From Chondrilla cf. caribensis (taxonomy: Eukaryota; Porifera; Demospongiae; Chondrillida; Chondrillidae): a stretch of 64,000 nt of DNA. Of the stretch, positions 60,168 to 64,000 are shown piece after piece. Positions within the stretch are counted from its first letter, which is position 1. The number at the start of each line of letters is the position of its first letter. The position numbers were made by a program, and so were the translations under genes. The DNA lies in the NCBI GenBank assembly GCA_964020155.1, contig OZ026557.1, positions 3,612,466-3,676,465 of the forward strand, in the 5' to 3' direction. The notes beneath the pieces were generated by a model. It made no database searches and was not told where the DNA came from. It worked only from the letters and a program-made list of their open reading frames with translations.

Positions 60168-61611
60168 CTGTAGAAACACAACCACAAGAGGATTGAGATG
60201 GGAAAGAAACAAACCTTCCCCTGCATCAGTCAAAGGTAGAGCAATTTATCAATAACTCAATAAAGTTATCAAGCTGTTTGGTGGAGAGCGTACATGACAA
60301 CTCCAGTACTGTTAGTTCAATGAATACCAAACAAACCACCTCAGCTACAGTACAATGTAACAATACTTGTATCCTGGTCAAGGGGTAGATCAAGGAAAAA
60401 CTGTGCGTACATAAGCCATGTAGCACAGGTCACCAGACAGGTTTCATTGTTAAGATTAATTGTGTGAGAACAAGGCAGGAAATTAGTAAACACAATTCTA
60501 TTGCATATAATATGTTGTATTGAGCTATGCACATATTTGCTGCATCATTGTTTCAATCACTCGCTACATCAGGATATAACTATAACATGAAACATCTCAA
60601 CCGACAATGAAGAACTCTTTTCCCACGCCCCTACAGCATGACCACCATGGGAGGGGATTCACTCCCCGTCCCACACATTCAAACTTGGGAGAACAGTCAT
60701 TTTGCAGCCTAGTGTTGAGCAATCATGTTAATTGTGATATTCGACCAAGGCAATCATCGTATCAGCATGACATCTACCGTCACTATTGTCATTGGAACAT
60801 AATAATTGGTTAATATCATTCAATGTATTCAACGTTTCGATCATATGAGATACCATGCATGTGAGTTTATGGAAATGGTACAGCAAATACCCCTTACTGT
60901 GGATAGTGATGACCTTGTTGTTCAACATTTGATAGTCAACATAATTAGAAAAGTCATCACAGACAATTACTATGTGCGAGTTTCAAATGTTACCCAACAC
61001 AGACAAGGGAACTAATACCAGTTTCATCATACCACACTCACACTGGGAACAATTGGTGTACTTATGTACTATGGACCACAAATTGGATGAGGACAGTGAA
61101 CTCATTATTCTGCTATTAACCTCGTACTAACAAGTGTAGTACATGGAGGCATGTAGCTACCAGGTGCCTGTTGGCAGTATGCTGTTAGTCTAACGTGTTG
61201 TCACCTACTTTTTAAGAAATAGTGTCATAAGTCCCCAAGCCCATTGGTATAGGACTATACTGGATTGGACCTCCAATTGCTAGACATACCATATAGTAGA
61301 AAAATTCATGGAAGAAAATTTCACAATTTTGCACCCAAACAAGCATTTCATATTATTTGCATGCTGATATTGCAATTGAGTTTCGATATTATTGCTTGCA
61401 ATGATTTTGCAAATAAACTTTAACAAAGTGGGTCAAATCGCAAAAAATGCAAAATGCTCACGAAATTGTCCCACTATGCAGTAGTCCTGGCAAAGGCATG
61501 GTACTGAATGACAATGGAAGGGCAATGGAGGGATAATATTATGTCACAGCAAAATTGTGTTGCTGTCCCAAGGGGACGTAGAGTATTGATGGACTAAATG
61601 GGCAGGCAGTC
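60168..61611. other. Intergenic / possible 5' part of the proline-rich gene
   Basis: No convincing exon found on either strand. The missing first exon of the minus-strand gene may lie here or further right. The part at about 61300-61480 is A/T-rich with GAAAATTTCACAATTTTGC and GCAAAATGCTCACGAAATTG, loosely inverted, possibly a MITE. Confidence 0.4.
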
Positions 61612-61836
61612 ACTCATGGTAGACCTGGCATTCCTGGAGTAGCTGGAAGCTCCAGTTTCAGTAGATTACAAGGTTCTGGTGGAACTACCTATGTGAGGTG
61701 GGGTAGGACTGACTGTGCTAATGGAGGGCAGGTCCTGTACAGCGGGTTTGCTAGTGGAAGTCGATACAGTGAACATGGAGGGACCAGTGACACACACTGC
61801 CTTCCTGAGACAATGCAGAACTTATCAAAATTACCG
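61612..61836 (+). pseudogene. Collagen gene fragment
   Basis: Encodes HGRPGIPGVAG (Gly-X-Y end), then GTTYVRWGRTDCANGGQVLY and SGFASGSRYSEHGGTSDTHC, nearly identical to the two intact collagens, then breaks off after CLPETMQ and reaches TAA. No signal exon or distal Cys motifs were found. A possible second Gly-rich remnant follows at 61869-61932 (RGPNGYNRLGGPFGQSGPRG). Confidence 0.75.
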
Positions 61837-62447
61837 TAATTACCGTACCGAAAAATAACATGACAGAGAGGACCCAATGGATACAATAGACTGGGTGGCC
61901 CATTTGGACAATCTGGGCCAAGAGGAGCAGTTTGACTTACATTATATCCATAATCTACACACCTAGTTATATACAGTGTACATGTATATGTACATATAAC
62001 AACAATGTACATATACATCCCACATGTATACCCACATGAACATATTATAAACATAATATTACGGTGTAATGAGGGCTTAATATGAGTCGAAGGGTTTATG
62101 AAGGCAGGACACTGAGTGCCAACCAAGTGACAGCATTGCCATCTTGTACGACAATGGAGAAGTTACGGTAGAGGAATGAGTAGACACCTTCATACCCCAC
62201 TTGCCAGACTGAAGTAATGTCCTAAGCTCAGGATGAATCCCATGGTGTCATGCATCATACTGAACTTGTAATTAGCCGGGAACATTGTAGTACAAAGTAG
62301 TTGAGGACAATCCATATGTTAGCACAGGACGTGAATAATGAATACAAGACGTCATGTAGTTAGTCTAATGCATTGTCACCCACTTCTAGGAACTTATAGT
62401 CTTCAAACACACATCTCTGACTACTGTCACATACGGCTGGATCCTGT
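61837..62447. other. Intergenic region upstream of collagen gene 2
   Basis: Besides the possible Gly-rich remnant at 61869-61932, no gene is recognised. Contains TACATGTA/TATACAT palindromic stretches near 61975-62035. Confidence 0.4.
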
Positions 62448-62454
62448 TATAAAA
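62448..62454 (+). promoter_or_regulatory. TATA box of collagen gene 2
   Basis: TATAAAA in CCTGTTATAAAACCAC, 99 bp before the start codon; the spacing is close to that of collagen gene 1. Confidence 0.6.
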
Positions 62455-62546
62455 CCACACCAGGCCATGCTAGCCAGCATCAACTACAATCATAAGTTTG
62501 ATTGAAGCAATATTGAGTTTTAAGAATTATTGTCGAGAGGATTACT

Positions 62547-64000
62547 ATGGACTGGAAGAAACTTGCAATGGTCCTATTTCTAGCAGCCATCACTAGAGTG
62601 GCCCTCAGCGAAGACAAGGACAATGCTGGCATTTCCAGGAGATCTTCTGAAGAAGATATCGACGGTGAGGATTAGAAAGTTATCAGGAGATGAAGCAGAG
62701 AGTAGAATAGGTGTCTGCGAGCAATATTGATCAATAGCTTCATCTTGTACATGGAAACACCTTAGCAGACCTAATCCTACTGTACATACACACCTACTTG
62801 AACACACAACAATTGAGGTAGCACCAATAGTTGGTCTACAACTTCACATATGTAGCTTGCATGTGGTCGAAACACATCTTTGTGCTCCCCAACACCCACA
62901 CTTTTATTCAAACATGATGGAATGGAGGAAAATGGACAAGTCTAGCTATAACAGACCATACCAAGGGATCATGGTACCAGGTGGGGACTACCAGGTATCT
63001 TGAGGGGGTGGTCTAGCACACACAGTTCAAACCAGTTATTTTAGTTGCAAACCAGTTACAAACCAGTTACTTCCAGTTGTAACATACACGTACTAGGATG
63101 CACGTACATTGATGGGTATCTCTTTCTGATTATATACAAGGAGCACCAATATTCCACCACTTTCCACACATACACAGGTTGTCGGTTTTAGCTTCTCTAT
63201 ACACCTGGTTCTGTATTACATGACAGTTGCATCAACTGTGTGAAAATCCAAACAGATACAGTCCAACAATCCGACCACTATGGTCATATGCAACTCGCAG
63301 CCATTGACAAGAATCCATGGGACTGGTCATGGAAGCTCCATCCAACTACAATTGATGCACTATATGCACTGTATGTACATACGTAGCTCACATACAAACA
63401 GGTTGAGGGCAATCGTGTGTGAGAGGGGTGCAAGGGTGAGAGTATCAGTATAATCGTATGATCTCCATTTTATCACCCTCAGATGACATATTCCAGAAGG
63501 GAGGTAATATGTCTTGGATGCAATATTGTCGTACTGTGATCAGAGGACGTGATGGTCGTGACGGTCGCGATGGTCGTGAGGGACGGATGGGACCACCAGG
63601 CCCACCAGGACCAATGGGATTCAAAGGCGTCCCTGGGGTCCCTGGACCACCCGGTGTGCCTGGTTTGAAGGGTTCTAGCGGAACTACCTATGTGAGGTGG
63701 GGTCGGACTGACTGTGCTAATGGAGGACAGGTCCTGTACAGTGGATATGCTAGTGGAAGTCGTTGGAATGAACATGGAGGGACCAGTGACACACTCTGCC
63801 TTCCAAGGTCACCACAGTACCTGTCACACGACACATCTGCTACAGCTTTAGCAACCCTCTATGGGATGGAGTTTGAAGTATTTGGAACGTCACCACCTTT
63901 GAAGAATCTTGTTCAAACCAACATGCCCTGTGCTCTCTGCTACATAGCAACAAGGTCCACCGTTTTCACTATCCCAGCTAGGTACACATGTCCAACTGGA
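62547..64000 (+). CDS. Short-chain collagen 2 (3' cut by window end)
   Basis: Exon 1 62547-62664 encodes a signal peptide (MDWKKLAMVLFLAAITRVAL) and a short acidic stretch. A phase-1 intron of 818 bp follows, and exon 2 starts at 63483 and runs off the window. Exon 2: one Cys in SWMQYCRTV, about 18 Gly-X-Y triplets (RGRDGRDGRDGREG, GPPGPPGPMGFKGVPGVPG), then TTYVRWGRTDCANGGQVLY, LYGMEFEVFG, NMPCALCYIATRS, PARYTCPTG. The C-terminal domain is almost the same as in collagen gene 1, while the triplets and signal peptide differ. The missing part should hold the last Cys motifs. Secreted matrix protein by family. Confidence 0.85.

Overview
The window looks like metazoan nuclear DNA, most likely from a sponge (demosponge). 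Introns are short (66-99 bp), there are ankyrin-repeat proteins ending in death domains, short-chain collagens whose C-terminal domain carries the YVRWGRT signature, a Crypton/KIAA1958-type tyrosine recombinase relic, and many dinucleotide tracts. The organism is inferred from gene families, not from a match.

About 80% of the window (1-51470) is a four-unit tandem array. Each unit is laid out as (A) an ankyrin-death gene on +, (M) a 32-bp minisatellite, (C) the last three exons of a coiled-coil gene, (P) a promoter and 5'UTR block for the next A gene. The A genes are A1 (1-3774, start cut by the window edge), A2 (10326-14409), A3 (23129-31118) and A4 (44356-47878). All four have one very long ankyrin exon, a Pro-rich exon, a 75-bp exon and a 308-bp exon encoding a C-terminal death domain. 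Splice phases are consistent across all copies.

The ankyrins are built from a 303-bp (101-aa, three-ankyrin) higher-order unit present 5, 6, 23 and 4 times in A1-A4. By eye, differences between units fall mainly on the ankyrin positions that face a ligand, on an almost constant framework. A3 has lost the internal death domain. A4 is frameshifted by a 19-nt insertion that forms a perfect hairpin. All three large C copies are disabled by different mutations; a fourth survives only as a fragment at 55.6 kb. The P block holds an RFX X-box and bZIP-like sites in two of three copies.

Transposable elements sit inside the array: a pogo/Tigger-type MITE (22091-22267, empty site visible in another unit), a 190-bp-arm foldback element (39177-39629), a tRNA-Ser-like SINE head (about 39665-39736) and a decayed Crypton-like insertion (about 42301-44080).

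The right side (51.5-64 kb) is non-array sequence. It holds a complete short-chain collagen gene (52073-53458, -), a five-exon (5'-incomplete) proline/acidic-rich gene (56261-60167, -), collagen gene fragments (about 51557-51750 and 61612-61836), and a second collagen gene (62547 to the window end, +). The two intact collagen genes face away from each other and each has a TATA box.
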